Shown: positions 26,201-39,640 of the stretch, piece after piece | How the letters are laid out: the number at the start of each line of letters is the position of its first letter | Position numbering within the stretch: position 1 is the stretch's first letter | Notes under the pieces: model-generated | What the model saw: only the letters and a program-made list of their open reading frames with translations | What the model was told of the DNA's origin: nothing | The model's database searches: none | NCBI GenBank assembly: GCA_920105625.2 | Contig: OV050032.1 | Coordinates: 69,855,879-69,919,878 of the forward strand | Direction: 5' to 3' | Source of the DNA: Clusia tigrina | Lineage: Eukaryota; Arthropoda; Insecta; Diptera; Clusiidae | Length of the DNA: 64,000 bases | Translations under genes and position numbers: made by a program

Positions 26201-28234
26201 GGGACATTTGAAGTTTTATCAGTGTTTGATTTGGGACTCAAGGGTAGCATAGCTTTGAGCGATAGCTTAAATTGACAAGAGGCTCGACTACTTTATTGTT
26301 ACAAAATTTCACGGTTTTATGACGCTCCAGTAAAAAGTTACAATAATTTGTATGTTGCAAACTTTGATAGGTGTAGGATGTAACGTATAGAAGTTAGGGC
26401 CATTTGAAGTTTTATCAGCGTTTGATTTGGGACTCAACGGTAGGATAGCTTTTAGCGATAGCTTAAATTGACAAGAGGCTCGAGAACTTTATTGTTACAA
26501 AATTTCAAGGTTTTATGACGCTCCAGTAAAAAGTTACAAGCATTTGTATGTTGCAAACTTTGATAGGTGTAGGACGTACCGTATAGAAGTTAGGGCCATT
26601 TGAAGTTTTCTCAGTGTTTGATTTGGGACTCAAGGGTAGCATAGCTTTAAGCGATAGCTTAAATTGACAAGAGGCTCGAGTACTTTATTGTTACAAAATT
26701 TCAAGGTTTTATGACGCTCCAGTAAAAAGTTACAAGCATTTGTATGCTGCAAACTTTGATAGGTGTAGGATGTACCGTATAGAAGTTAGGGCCATTTGAA
26801 GTTTTATCAGTGTTTGATTTGGGACTCAAGGGTAGCATAGCTTTGAGCGATAGCTTAAATTGACAAGAGGCTCGAGTACTTTATTGTTACAAAATTTCAA
26901 GGTTTTATGACGCTCCAGTAAAAAGTTACAAGAATTTGTATGTTGCAAACTTTGATAGGTGTAGGACGTAGCATGTAGAAGTTAAGGCCATTTGAAGTTT
27001 TATGAGTGTTTGATTTGGGACTCAAGAGTAGCATAGCTTTGAACGATAGCTTAAATTGACAAGAGGCTTGAGTACTCTATTGTTAAAAATTTCAAGGTTT
27101 TATGAAGTAAAAAATCTCAAGGTTTTATGACGATCCAGTAAAAGGTTACCAGCATTTGTATGTTGCAAACTTTGATAGGTGTAGGACGGACCGTGTAGAA
27201 GTTAGGGCCATTTGAAGTTTTACCAGTGTTTGATTTGGGATTCAAGGGTAGCATAGCTTTGAGCGATAGCTTAAATTGACAAGAAGCTCGAGTACTTTAT
27301 TGTTACAAAATTTCAAGGTTTTATGACGCTGCAGTAAAAAGTTACAAGCATTTGTATGTTGCAAACTTTGATAGGTGTAGGATGTACCGTAAAGAAGTTA
27401 GGGCCATTTGAAGTTTTATCAGTGTTTGATTTGGGATTCAAGGGGAGCATAGGTTTGAGCGATAGCTTAAATTGACAAGAAGCTCGAGTACTTTATTGTT
27501 ACAAAATTTCAAGGTTTTATGACGCTCCAGTAAAAAGTTACAAGCATTTGTATGTTGCAAACATTGATAGGTGTAGGATGTACCGTAAAGAAGTTAGGGC
27601 CATTTGAAGTTTTATCCGTATTTGATTTGGGACTCAAGGGTAGCATAGCTTTGAGCGATAGCTTAAATTGACAAGAGGCTCGTGTACTTGATTGTTACAA
27701 ATTTCAAAGTTTTATGACGCTCCAGTAAAAAGTTACAAGCATTTGTATGTTGCAAACTTTGATAGGTTTAGGACGTACCGTATAGAAGTTAGGGCCATTT
27801 GAAGTTTTATCAGTGTTTGATTTGGGATTCAAGGGTAGCATAGCTTTGAGCGATAGCTTAAATTGACAAGAGGCTCGAGTACTTTATTGTTACAAAATTT
27901 CAAGGTTTTATGACGCTCCAGTAAAAAGTTACAAGAATTTGTATGTTGCAAACTTTGATAGGTGTAGGACGTAGTATATAGAAGTTAAGGCCATTTGACG
28001 TTTTATGAGTGTTTGATTTGGGACTCAAGAGTAGCATAGCTTTGAACGATAGCTTAAATTGACAAGAGGCTTGAGTACTCTATTGTTAAAAATTTCAAGG
28101 TTTTATGAAGTAAAAAATCTCAAGGTTTTATGACGATCCAGTAAAAGGTTACCAACATTTGTATGTTGCAAACTTTGATAGGTGTAGGACGGACCGTGTA
28201 GAAGTTAGGGCCATTTGAAGTTTTACCAGTGTTT
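22670..28234 (+). repeat. Mixed block joining the 19-22 kb and 28-39 kb repeats
   Basis: This stretch combines parts of both neighbours. ACGGACC lies at 24396, 27186 and 28189, so offsets are 2,790 bp (14 monomers) and 1,003 bp (five monomers with one long). The variant cassette with CTTCGGTAGG occurs once (25774). GTAGGATGTAACG (near 26377), the monomer with CTCAACGGTAGGATAGC (near 26434) and GAGAACTTT (near 26482) are also here, and the same three recur at 40-48 kb. No unrelated sequence interrupts it. Confidence 0.75.
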
Positions 28235-31200
28235 GATTTGGGATTCAAGGGTAGCATAGCTTTGAGCGATAGCTTAAATTGACAAGAGGCTCGAGTACTT
28301 TATTGTTACAAAATTTCAAGGTTTTATGTCGCTCCAGTAAAAAGTTACAAGCATTTGTATGTTGCAAACTTTGATAGGTGTAGGACTTACCGTATAGAAT
28401 TTAGGGCCATTTGAAGTTTTATCAGTGCTTGATTTGGGATTCAAGGGGAGCATAGGTTTGAACGATAGCTTAAATTGACAAGAGGCTCGAGTACTTTATT
28501 GTTACAAAATTTCAAGGTTCTATGACGCTCCAGTAAAAAGTTACAAGCATTTGTATGTTGCAAACATTGATAGGTGTAGGATGTACCGTAAAGAAGTTAG
28601 GGCCATTTGAAGTTTTATCCGTATTTGATTTGGGACTCAAGGGTAGCATAGCTTTGAGCGATAGCTTAAATTGACAAGAGGCTCGTGTACTTGATTGTTA
28701 CAAATTTCAAGGTTTTATGTCGCTCCAGTAAAAAGTTACAAGCATTTGTATGTTGCAAACTTTGATAGGTGTAGGACTTACCGTATAGAATTTAGGGCCA
28801 TTTGAAGTTTTATCAGTGTTTGATTTGGGATTCAAGGGGAGCATAGGTTTGAACGATAGCTTAAATTGACAAGAGGCTCGAGTACTTTATTGTTACAAAA
28901 TTTCAAGGTTCTATGACGCTCCAGTAAAAAGTTACAAGCATTTGTATGTTGGAAACTTTGATAGGTTTAGGACGTACCGTATAGAAGTTAGGGCCATTTG
29001 AAGTTTTAATAGTGTTTGATTTGGGATTCAAGGGTAGCATAGCTTTGAGCGATAGCTTAAATTGACAAGAGGCTCGAGTACTTTATTGTTACAAACTTTC
29101 AAGGTTTTATGACGCTCCAGTAAAAAGTTACAAGCATTTGTATGTTGCAAACTTTGATAGGTGTAGGACGTACCGTATAGAAGTTAGGGCCATTTGAAAT
29201 TTTATCAGTGTTGGATTTGGGACTCAAGGGAAGCATAGCTTTGAGCGATAGCTTAAATTGACAAGAGGCTCGAGTACTTTATTGTTACAATATGTCAAGG
29301 TTTTATGACGCTCCAGTAAATAGTTACAAGCATTTGTATGTTGCAAAGTTTGATAGGTGTAGGACGCACAGTGTAGCAGTTAGGGCTATTTGAAGTTTTA
29401 TCAGTGTTTGATTTGGGACTCAAGGGTAGCATAGCTTTGAGCGATAGCTTAAATTGACAAGAGGCTCGAGTATTTTATTGTTACAATATTTTAAGGTTTT
29501 ACGACGCTGCAGTAAAAAGTTACAAGCATTTGTATGTTGCAAACTTCGGTAGGTGTAGGACGTACCGTATAGAAGTTAGGGCCATTTGAAGTTTTATCAG
29601 TGTTTTATTTGGGACTCAAGGGTAGCATAGCTTTGAGCGATAGCTTAAATTGACAAGAGGCTCGAGTACTGGATTGTTACAAAATTTCAAGGTTTTATGA
29701 CGCTCCAGTAAAAAGTTACAAGCATTTGTATGTTGCAAACTTTATTAGGTGTAGGACGTACCGTATAGAAATTAGGGCCATTTGAAGTTTTATAAGTGTT
29801 TGACTTGGGACTCAAGAGTAGCATAGCTTTGAGCGATAGCTTAAATTGACAAGAGGCTGGAGTACTTTATTGTTACAAAATTTCAAGGTTTTATGACGCT
29901 CCAGTAAAAAGTTACAAGCATTTGTATGTTGCAAACTTTGATAGGTTGAGGACGTACCGTATAGAAGTTAGCGACATTTGAAGTTTTATCAATGTTTGAT
30001 TTGGGACTCAAGGGTAGCATAGCTTTGAGCGATAACGTAAATTGACAAGAGGCTCGACTACTTTATTGTTACAAAATTTCACGGTTTTATGACGCTCCAG
30101 TAAAAAGTTACAAGCATTTGTATGTTGCAAACTTTGATAGGTGTAGGATGTAACGTATAGAAGTTAGGGCCATTTGAAGTTTTATCAGCGTTTGATTTGG
30201 GACTCAACGGTAGGATAGCTTTTAGCGATAGCTTAAATTGACAAGAGGCTCGAGTACTTTATTGTTACAAAATTTCAAGGTTTCATGACGCTGCAGTAAA
30301 AAGTTACAAGCATTTGTATGTTGCAAACTTTGATAGGTGTAGGACGTACCGTATAGAAGTTAGGGCCATTTGAAGTTTTATCAGTGTTTGATTTGGGATT
30401 CAAGGGGAGCATAGGTTTGAGCGATAGCTTAAATTGACAAGAGGCTCGAGTACTTTATTGTTACAAAATTTCAAGGTTTTATGACGCTCCAGTAAAAAGT
30501 TACAAGCATTTGTATGTTGCAAACATTGATAGGTGTAGGATGTACCGTAAAGAAGTTAGGGCCATTTGAAGTTTTATCCGTATTTGATTTGGGACTCAAG
30601 GGTAGCATAGCTTTGAGCGATAGCTTAAATTGACAAGAGGCTCGTGTACTTGATTGTTACAAATTTCAAAGTTTTATGACGCTCCAGTAAAAAGTTACAA
30701 GCATTTGTATGTTGCAAACTTTGATAGGTGTAGGACGTACCGTATAGAAGTTAGGGCCATTTGAAGTTTTATCAGTGTTTGATTTGGGATTCAAGGGTAG
30801 CATAGCTTTGAGCGATAGCTTAAATTGACAAGAGGCTCGAGTACTTTATTGTTACAAACTTTCAAGGTTTTATGACGCTCCAGTAAAAATTTACAAGCAT
30901 TTGTATGTTGCAAACTTTGATAGGTGTAGGACGTACCGTATAGAAGTTAGGGCCATTTGAAATTTTATCAGTGTTGGATTTGGGACTCAAGGGAAGCATA
31001 GCTTTGAGCGATAGCTTAAATTGACAAGAGCCTCGAGTACTTTATTGTTACAATATTTCAAGGTTTTATGACGCTCCAGTAAATAGTTACAAGCATTTGT
31101 ATGTTGCAAAGTTTGATAGGTGTAGGACGCACAGTGTAGCAGTTAGGGCCATTTGAAGTTTTATCAGTGTTTGATTTGGGACTCAAGGGTAGCATAGCTT

Positions 31201-32348
31201 TGAGCGATAGCTTAAATTGACAAGAGGCTCGAGTATTTTATTGTTACAATATTTTAAGGTTTTACGACGCTGCAGTAAAAAGTTACAAGCATTTGTATGT
31301 TGCAAACTTCGGTAGGTGTAGGACGTACCGTATAGAAGTTAGGGCCATTTGAAGTTTTATCAGTGTTTTATTTGGGACTCAAGGGTAGCATAGCTTTGAG
31401 CGATAGCTTAAATTGACAAGAGGCTCGAGTACTGGATTGTTACAAAATTTCAAGGTTTTATGACGCTCCAGTAAAAAGTTACAAGCATTTGTATGTTGCA
31501 AACTTTATTAGGTGTAGGACGTACCGTATAGAAATTAGGGCCATTTGAAGTTTTATAAGTGTTTGACTTGGGACTCAAGAGTAGCATAGCTTTGAGCGAT
31601 AGCTTAAATTGACAAGAGGCTGGAGTACTTTATTGTTACAAAATTTCAAGGTTTTATGACGCTCCAGTAAAAAGTTACAAGCATTTGTATGTTGCAAACT
31701 TTGATAGGTTGAGGACGTACCGTATAGAAGTTAGGGACATTTGAAGTTTTATCAGTGTTTGATTTGGGACTCAAGGGTAGCATAGCTTTGAGCGATAGCT
31801 TAAATTGACAAGAGGCTCGACTACTTTATTGTTACAAAATTTCACGGTTTTATGACGCTCCAGTAAAAAGTTACAAGCATTTGTATGTTGCAAACTTTGA
31901 TAGGTTTAGGACGTACCGTATAGAAGTTAGGGCCATTTGAAGTTTTATCAGTGTTTGATTTGGGATTCAAGGGTAGCATAGCTTTGAGCGATAGCTTAAA
32001 TTGACAAGAGGCTCGAGAACTTTATTGTTACAAACTTTCAAGGTTTTATGACGCTCCAGTAAAAAGTTACAAGCATTTGTATGTTGCAAACTTTGATAGG
32101 TGTAGGACGTACCGTATAGAAGTTAGGGCCATTTTCAATTTTATCAGTGTTGGATTTGGGACTCAAGGGAAGCATAGCTTTGAGCGATAGCTTAAATTGA
32201 CAAGAGCCTCGAGTACTTTATTGTTACAATATTTCAAGGTTTTATGACGCTCCAGTAAATAGTTACAAGCATTTGTATGTTGCAAAGTTTGATAGGTGTA
32301 GGACGCACAGTGTAGCAGTTAGGGCCATTTGAAGTTTTATCAGTGTTT
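28235..32348 (+). repeat. Higher-order repeat A, copy 1 (21 monomers, 4,114 bp)
   Basis: The rare string CAGTGCTTGATTTGGG anchors this unit. Its GATTTGGG lies at 28431, and again at 32545 and 36071, so offsets are 4,114 and 3,526 bp. Copy 1 is longer than copy 2 by exactly three monomers. Stepwise alignment shows where: the offset is 4,114 to about 30.0 kb, 3,918 at CTCAACGG (30203 against 34121), 3,722 at GCAAACATTG (30519 against 34241) and 3,526 from about 31.0 kb. Each step is 196 bp. No long monomer is present. The left edge near 28235 is where copy 1 stops matching the ends of copies 2 and 3. Confidence 0.88.
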
Positions 32349-35300
32349 GATTTGGGACTCAAGGGTAGCATAGCTTTGAGCGATAGCTTAAATTGACAAG
32401 AGGCTCGAGTACTTTATTGTTACAAAATTTCAAGGTTTTATGTCGCTCCAGTAAAAAGTTACAAGCATTTGTATGTTGCAAACTTTGATAGGTGTAGGAC
32501 TTACCGTATAGAATTTAGGGCCATTTGAAGTTTTATCAGTGCTTGATTTGGGATTCAAGGGGAGCATAGGTTTGAACGATAGCTTAAATTGACAAGAGGC
32601 TCGAGTACTTTATTGTTACAAAATTTCAAGGTTCTATGACGCTCCAGTAAAAAGTTACAAGCATTTGTATGTTGCAAACATTGATAGGTGTAGGATGTAC
32701 CGTAAAGAAGTTAGGGCCATTTGAAGTTTTATCCGTATTTGATTTGGGACTCAAGGGTAGCATAGCTTTGAGCGATAGCTTAAATTGACAAGAGGCTCGT
32801 GTACTTGATTGTTACAAATTTCAAGGTTTTATGTCGCTCCAGTAAAAAGTTACAAGCATTTGTATGTTGCAAACTTTGATAGGTGTAGGACTTACCGTAT
32901 AGAATTTAGGGCCATTTGAAGTTTTATCAGTGTTTGATTTGGGATTCAAGGGGAGCATAGGTTTGAACGATAGCTTAAATTGACAAGAGGCTCGAGTACT
33001 TTATTGTTACAAAATTTCAAGGTTCTATGACGCTCCAGTAAAAAGTTACAAGCATTTGTATGTTGGAAACTTTGATAGGTTTAGGACGTACCGTATAGAA
33101 GTTAGGGCCATTTGAAGTTTTAATAGTGTTTGATTTGGGATTCAAGGGTAGCATAGCTTTGAGCGATAGCTTAAATTGACAAGAGGCTCGAGTACTTTAT
33201 TGTTACAAACTTTCAAGGTTTTATGACGCTCCAGTAAAAAGTTACAAGCATTTGTATGTTGCAAACTTTGATAGGTGTAGGACGTACCGTATAGAAGTTA
33301 GGGCCATTTGAAATTTTATCAGTGTTGGATTTGGGACTCAAGGGAAGCATAGCTTTGAGCGATAGCTTAAATTGACAAGAGGCTCGAGTACTTTATTGTT
33401 ACAATATGTCAAGGTTTTATGACGCTCCAGTAAATAGTTACAAGCATTTGTATGTTGCAAAGTTTGATAGGTGTAGGACGCACAGTGTAGCAGTTAGGGC
33501 CATTTGAAGTTTTATCAGTGTTTGATTTGGGACTCAAGGGTAGCATAGCTTTGAGCGATAGCTTAAATTGACAAGAGGCTCGAGTATTTTATTGTTACAA
33601 TATTTTAAGGTTTTACGACGCTGCAGTAAAAAGTTACAAGCATTTGTATGTTGCAAACTTCGGTAGGTGTAGGACGTACCGTATAGAAGTTAGGGCCATT
33701 TGAAGTTTTATCAGTGTTTTATTTGGGACTCAAGGGTAGCATAGCTTTGAGCGATAGCTTAAATTGACAAGAGGCTCGAGTACTGGATTGCTACAAAATT
33801 TCAAGGTTTTATGACGCTCCAGTAAAAAGTTACAAGCATTTGTATGTTGCAAACTTTATTAGGTGTAGGACGTACCGAATAGAAATTAGGGCCATTTGAA
33901 GTTTTATAAGTGTTTGACTTGGGACTCAAGAGTAGCATAGCTTTGAGCGATAGCTTAAATTGACAAGAGGCTGGAGTACTTTATTGTTACAAAATTTCAA
34001 GGTTTTATGACGCTCCAGTAAAAAGTTACAAGCATTTGTATGTTGCAAACTTTCATAGGTTGAGGACGTACCGTATAGAAGTTAGCGACATTTGAAGTTT
34101 TATCAGTGTTTGATTTGGGACTCAACGGTAGGATAGCTTTTAGCGATAGCTTAAATTGACAAGAGGCTCGAGTACTTTATTGTTACAAAATTTCAAGGTT
34201 TTATGACGCTCCAGTAAAAAGTTACAAGCATTTGTATGTTGCAAACATTGATAGGTGTAGGATGTACCGTAAAGAAGTTAGGGCCATTTGAAGTTTTATC
34301 CGTATTTGATTTGGGACTCAAGGGTAGCATAGCTTTGAGCGATAGCTTAAATTGACAAGAGGCTCGTGTACTTGATTGTTACAAATTTCAAAGTTTTATG
34401 ACGCTCCAGTAAAAAGTTACAAGCATTTGTATGTTGCAAACTTTGATAGGTGTAGGACGTACCGTATAGAAGTTAGGGCCATTTGAAATTTTATCAGTGT
34501 TGGATTTGGGACTCAAGGGAAGCATAGCTTTGAGCGATAGCTTAAATTGACAAGAGCCTCGAGTACTTTATTGTTACAATATTTCAAGGTTTTATGACGC
34601 TCCAGTAAATAGTTACAAGCATTTGTATGTTGCAAAGTTTGATAGGTGTAGGACGCACAGTGTAGCAGTTAGGGCCATTTGAAGTTTTATCAGTGTTTGA
34701 TTTGGGACTCAAGGGTAGCATAGCTTTGAGCGATAGCTTAAATTGACAAGAGGCTCGAGTATTTTATTGTTACAATATTTTAAGGTTTTACGACGCTGCA
34801 GTAAAAAGTTACAAGCATTTGTATGTTGCAAACTTCGGTAGGTGTAGGACGTACCGTATAGAAGTTAGGGCCATTTGAAGTTTTATCAGTGTTTTATTTG
34901 GGACTCAAGGGTAGCATAGCTTTGAGCGATAGCTTAAATTGACAAGAGGCTCGAGTACTGGATTGTTACAAAATTTCAAGGTTTTATGACGCTCCAGTAA
35001 AAAGTTACAAGCATTTGTATGTTGCAAACTTTATTAGGTGTAGGACGTACCGTATAGAAATTAGGGCCATTTGAAGTTTTATAAGTGTTTGACTTGGGAC
35101 TCAAGAGTAGCATAGCTTTGAGCGATAGCTTAAATTGACAAGAGGCTGGAGTACTTTATTGTTACAAAATTTCAAGGTTTTATGACGCTCCAGTAAAAAG
35201 TTACAAGCATTTGTATGTTGCAAACTTTGATAGGTTGAGGACGTACCGTATAGAAGTTAGGGACATTTGAAGTTTTATCAGTGTTTGATTTGGGACTCAA

Positions 35301-35874
35301 GGGTAGCATAGCTTTGAGCGATAGCTTAAATTGACAAGAGGCTCGACTACTTTATTGTTACAAAATTTCACGGTTTTATGACGCTCCAGTAAAAAGTTAC
35401 AAGCATTTGTATGTTGCAAACTTTGATAGGTTTAGGACGTACCGTATAGAAGTTAGGGCCATTTGAAGTTTTATCAGTGTTTGATTTGGGATTCAAGGGT
35501 AGCATAGCTTTGAGCGATAGCTTAAATTGACAAGAGGCTCGAGAACTTTATTGTTACAAACTTTCAAGGTTTTATGACGCTCCAGTAAAAAGTTACAAGC
35601 ATTTGTATGTTGCAAACTTTGATAGGTGTAGGACGTACCGTATAGAAGTTAGGGCCATTTTCAATTTTATCAGTGTTGGATTTGGGACTCAAGGGAAGCA
35701 TAGCTTTGAGCGATAGCTTAAATTGACAAGAGCCTCGAGTACTTTATTGTTACAATATTTCAAGGTTTTATGACGCTCCAGTAAATAGTTACAAGCATTT
35801 GTATGTTGCAAAGTTTGATAGGTGTAGGACGCACAGTGTAGCAGTTAGGGCCATTTGAAGTTTTATCAGTGTTT
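32349..35874 (+). repeat. Higher-order repeat A, copy 2 (18 monomers, 3,526 bp)
   Basis: Paired landmarks against copy 3 keep an offset of 3,526 bp: GATTTGGG after CAGTGCTT at 32545 and 36071, CTTCGGTAGG at 33658 and 37184, and GCAAACATTG at 34241 and 37767. The differences from copy 3 that I noticed are single bases: ATTGCTACAAAA near 33788, CCGAATAG near 33877, CTTTCATAGG near 34053, and CAAGCATTTG near 34424 where copy 3 has CAAGTATTTG. It also lacks one monomer near 34.48 kb that both copies 1 and 3 have. The unusual GCCATTTTCAATTTTATC is shared with copy 1 (near 32131 and 35657). Confidence 0.88.
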
Positions 35875-38800
35875 GATTTGGGACTCAAGGGTAGCATAGC
35901 TTTGAGCGATAGCTTAAATTGACAAGAGGCTCGAGTACTTTATTGTTACAAAATTTCAAGGTTTTATGTCGCTCCAGTAAAAAGTTACAAGCATTTGTAT
36001 GTTGCAAACTTTGATAGGTGTAGGACTTACCGTATAGAATTTAGGGCCATTTGAAGTTTTATCAGTGCTTGATTTGGGATTCAAGGGGAGCATAGGTTTG
36101 AACGATAGCTTAAATTGACAAGAGGCTCGAGTACTTTATTGTTACAAAATTTCAAGGTTCTATGACGCTCCAGTAAAAAGTTACAAGCATTTGTATGTTG
36201 CAAACATTGATAGGTGTAGGATGTACCGTAAAGAAGTTAGGGCCATTTGAAGTTTTATCCGTATTTGATTTGGGACTCAAGGGTAGCATAGCTTTGAGCG
36301 ATAGCTTAAATTGACAAGAGGCTCGTGTACTTGATTGTTACAAATTTCAAGGTTTTATGTCGCTCCAGTAAAAAGTTACAAGCATTTGTATGTTGCAAAC
36401 TTTGATAGGTGTAGGACTTACCGTATAGAATTTAGGGCCATTTGAAGTTTTATCAGTGTTTGATTTGGGATTCAAGGGGAGCATAGGTTTGAACGATAGC
36501 TTAAATTGACAAGAGGCTCGAGTACTTTATTGTTACAAAATTTCAAGGTTCTATGACGCTCCAGTAAAAAGTTACAAGCATTTGTATGTTGGAAACTTTG
36601 ATAGGTTTAGGACGTACCGTATAGAAGTTAGGGCCATTTGAAGTTTTAATAGTGTTTGATTTGGGATTCAAGGGTAGCATAGCTTTGAGCGATAGCTTAA
36701 ATTGACAAGAGGCTCGAGTACTTTATTGTTACAAACTTTCAAGGTTTTATGACGCTCCAGTAAAAAGTTACAAGCATTTGTATGTTGCAAACTTTGATAG
36801 GTGTAGGACGTACCGTATAGAAGTTAGGGCCATTTGAAATTTTATCAGTGTTGGATTTGGGACTCAAGGGAAGCATAGCTTTGAGCGATAGCTTAAATTG
36901 ACAAGAGGCTCGAGTACTTTATTGTTACAATATGTCAAGGTTTTATGACGCTCCAGTAAATAGTTACAAGCATTTGTATGTTGCAAAGTTTGATAGGTGT
37001 AGGACGCACAGTGTAGCAGTTAGGGCCATTTGAAGTTTTATCAGTGTTTGATTTGGGACTCAAGGGTAGCATAGCTTTGAGCGATAGCTTAAATTGACAA
37101 GAGGCTCGAGTATTTTATTGTTACAATATTTTAAGGTTTTACGACGCTGCAGTAAAAAGTTACAAGCATTTGTATGTTGCAAACTTCGGTAGGTGTAGGA
37201 CGTACCGTATAGAAGTTAGGGCCATTTGAAGTTTTATCAGTGTTTTATTTGGGACTCAAGGGTAGCATAGCTTTGAGCGATAGCTTAAATTGACAAGAGG
37301 CTCGAGTACTGGATTGTTACAAAATTTCAAGGTTTTATGACGCTCCAGTAAAAAGTTACAAGCATTTGTATGTTGCAAACTTTATTAGGTGTAGGACGTA
37401 CCGTATAGAAATTAGGGCCATTTGAAGTTTTATAAGTGTTTGACTTGGGACTCAAGAGTAGCATAGCTTTGAGCGATAGCTTAAATTGACAAGAGGCTGG
37501 AGTACTTTATTGTTACAAAATTTCAAGGTTTTATGACGCTCCAGTAAAAAGTTACAAGCATTTGTATGTTGCAAACTTTGATAGGTTGAGGACGTACCGT
37601 ATAGAAGTTAGCGACATTTGAAGTTTTATCAGTGTTTGATTTGGGACTCAACGGTAGGATAGCTTTTAGCGATAGCTTAAATTGACAAGAGGCTCGAGTA
37701 CTTTATTGTTACAAAATTTCAAGGTTTTATGACGCTCCAGTAAAAAGTTACAAGCATTTGTATGTTGCAAACATTGATAGGTGTAGGATGTACCGTAAAG
37801 AAGTTAGGGCCATTTGAAGTTTTATCCGTATTTGATTTGGGACTCAAGGGTAGCATAGCTTTGAGCGATAGCTTAAATTGACAAGAGGCTCGTGTACTTG
37901 ATTGTTACAAATTTCAAAGTTTTATGACGCTCCAGTAAAAAGTTACAAGTATTTGTATGTTGCAAACTTTGATAGGTGTAGGACGTACCGTATAGAAGTT
38001 AGGGCCATTTGAAGTTTTATCAGTGTTTGATTTGGGATTCAAGGGTAGCATAGCTTTGAGCGATAGCTTAAATTGACAAGAGGCTCGAGTACTTTATTGT
38101 TACAAACTTTCAAGGTTTTATGACGCTCCAGTAAAAAGTTACAAGCATTTGTATGTTGCAAACTTTGATAGGTGTAGGACGTACCGTATAGAAGTTAGGG
38201 CCATTTGAAATTTTATCAGTGTTGGATTTGGGACTCAAGGGAAGCATAGCTTTGAGCGATAGCTTAAATTGACAAGAGCCTCGAGTACTTTATTGTTACA
38301 ATATTTCAAGGTTTTATGACGCTCCAGTAAATAGTTACAAGCATTTGTATGTTGCAAAGTTTGATAGGTGTAGGACGCACAGTGTAGCAGTTAGGGCCAT
38401 TTGAAGTTTTATCAGTGTTTGATTTGGGACTCAAGGGTAGCATAGCTTTGAGCGATAGCTTAAATTGACAAGAGGCTCGAGTATTTTATTGTTACAATAT
38501 TTTAAGGTTTTACGACGCTGCAGTAAAAAGTTACAAGCATTTGTATGTTGCAAACTTCGGTAGGTGTAGGACGTACCGTATAGAAGTTAGGGCCATTTGA
38601 AGTTTTATCAGTGTTTTATTTGGGACTCAAGGGTAGCATAGCTTTGAGCGATAGCTTAAATTGACAAGAGGCTCGAGTACTGGATTGTTACAAAATTTCA
38701 AGGTTTTATGACGCTCCAGTAAAAAGTTACAAGCATTTGTATGTTGCAAACTTTATTAGGTGTAGGACGTACCGTATAGAAATTAGGGCCATTTGAAGTT

Positions 38801-39640
38801 TTATAAGTGTTTGACTTGGGACTCAAGAGTAGCATAGCTTTGAGCGATAGCTTAAATTGACAAGAGGCTGGAGTACTTTATTGTTACAAAATTTCAAGGT
38901 TTTATGACGCTCCAGTAAAAAGTTACAAGCATTTGTATGTTGCAAACTTTGATAGGTTGAGGACGTACCGTATAGAAGTTAGGGACATTTGAAGTTTTAT
39001 CAGTGTTTGATTTGGGACTCAAGGGTAGCATAGCTTTGAGCGATAGCTTAAATTGACAAGAGGCTCGACTACTTTATTGTTACAAAATTTCACGGTTTTA
39101 TGACGCTCCAGTAAAAAGTTACAAGCATTTGTATGTTGCAAACTTTGATAGGTTTAGGACGTACCGTATAGAAGTTAGGGCCATTTGAAGTTTTATCAGT
39201 GTTTGATTTGGGATTCAAGGGTAGCATAGCTTTGAGCGATAGCTTAAATTGACAAGAGGCTCGAGAACTTTATTGTTACAAACTTTCAAGGTTTTATGAC
39301 GCTCCAGTAAAAAGTTACAAGCATTTGTATGTTGCAAACTTTGATAGGTGTAGGACGTACCGTATAGAAGTTAGGGCCATTTGAAATTTTATCAGTGTTG
39401 GATTTGGGACTCAAGGGAAGCATAGCTTTGAGCGATAGCTTAAATTGACAAGAGCCTCGAGTACTTTATTGTTACAATATTTCAAGGTTTTATGACGCTC
39501 CAGTAAATAGTTACAAGCATTTGTATGTTGCAAAGTTTGATAGGTGTAGGACGCACAGTGTAGCAGTTAGGGCCATTTGAAGTTTTATCAGTGTTTGATT
39601 TGGGACTCAAGGGTAGCATAGCTTTTAGCGATAGCTTAAA
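35875..39640 (+). repeat. Higher-order repeat A, copy 3
   Basis: This copy follows copy 2 at 3,526 bp up to about 37.98 kb and at 3,722 bp afterwards (GAAGCATAGC at 34519 and 38241), because it keeps one monomer that copy 2 lost. It differs at the far end: where copies 1 and 2 pass into the start of the next copy (ACTTTATTGTTACAAAATTT, then TTATGTCGCTCC), this one passes near 39.65 kb into ATTTTATTGTTACAATATTT and another round of the CTTCGGTAGG cassette. It also has GCCATTTGAAATTTTATC near 39.38 kb where copies 1 and 2 have the GCCATTTTCAATTTT form. Confidence 0.85.

Noticed and set aside
28235..39640. Near-identical copies as pure assembly artefact
   Set aside because: The copies carry different single-base changes and different monomer gains and losses, which argues for real separate copies. 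I cannot exclude local copy-number error without reads.
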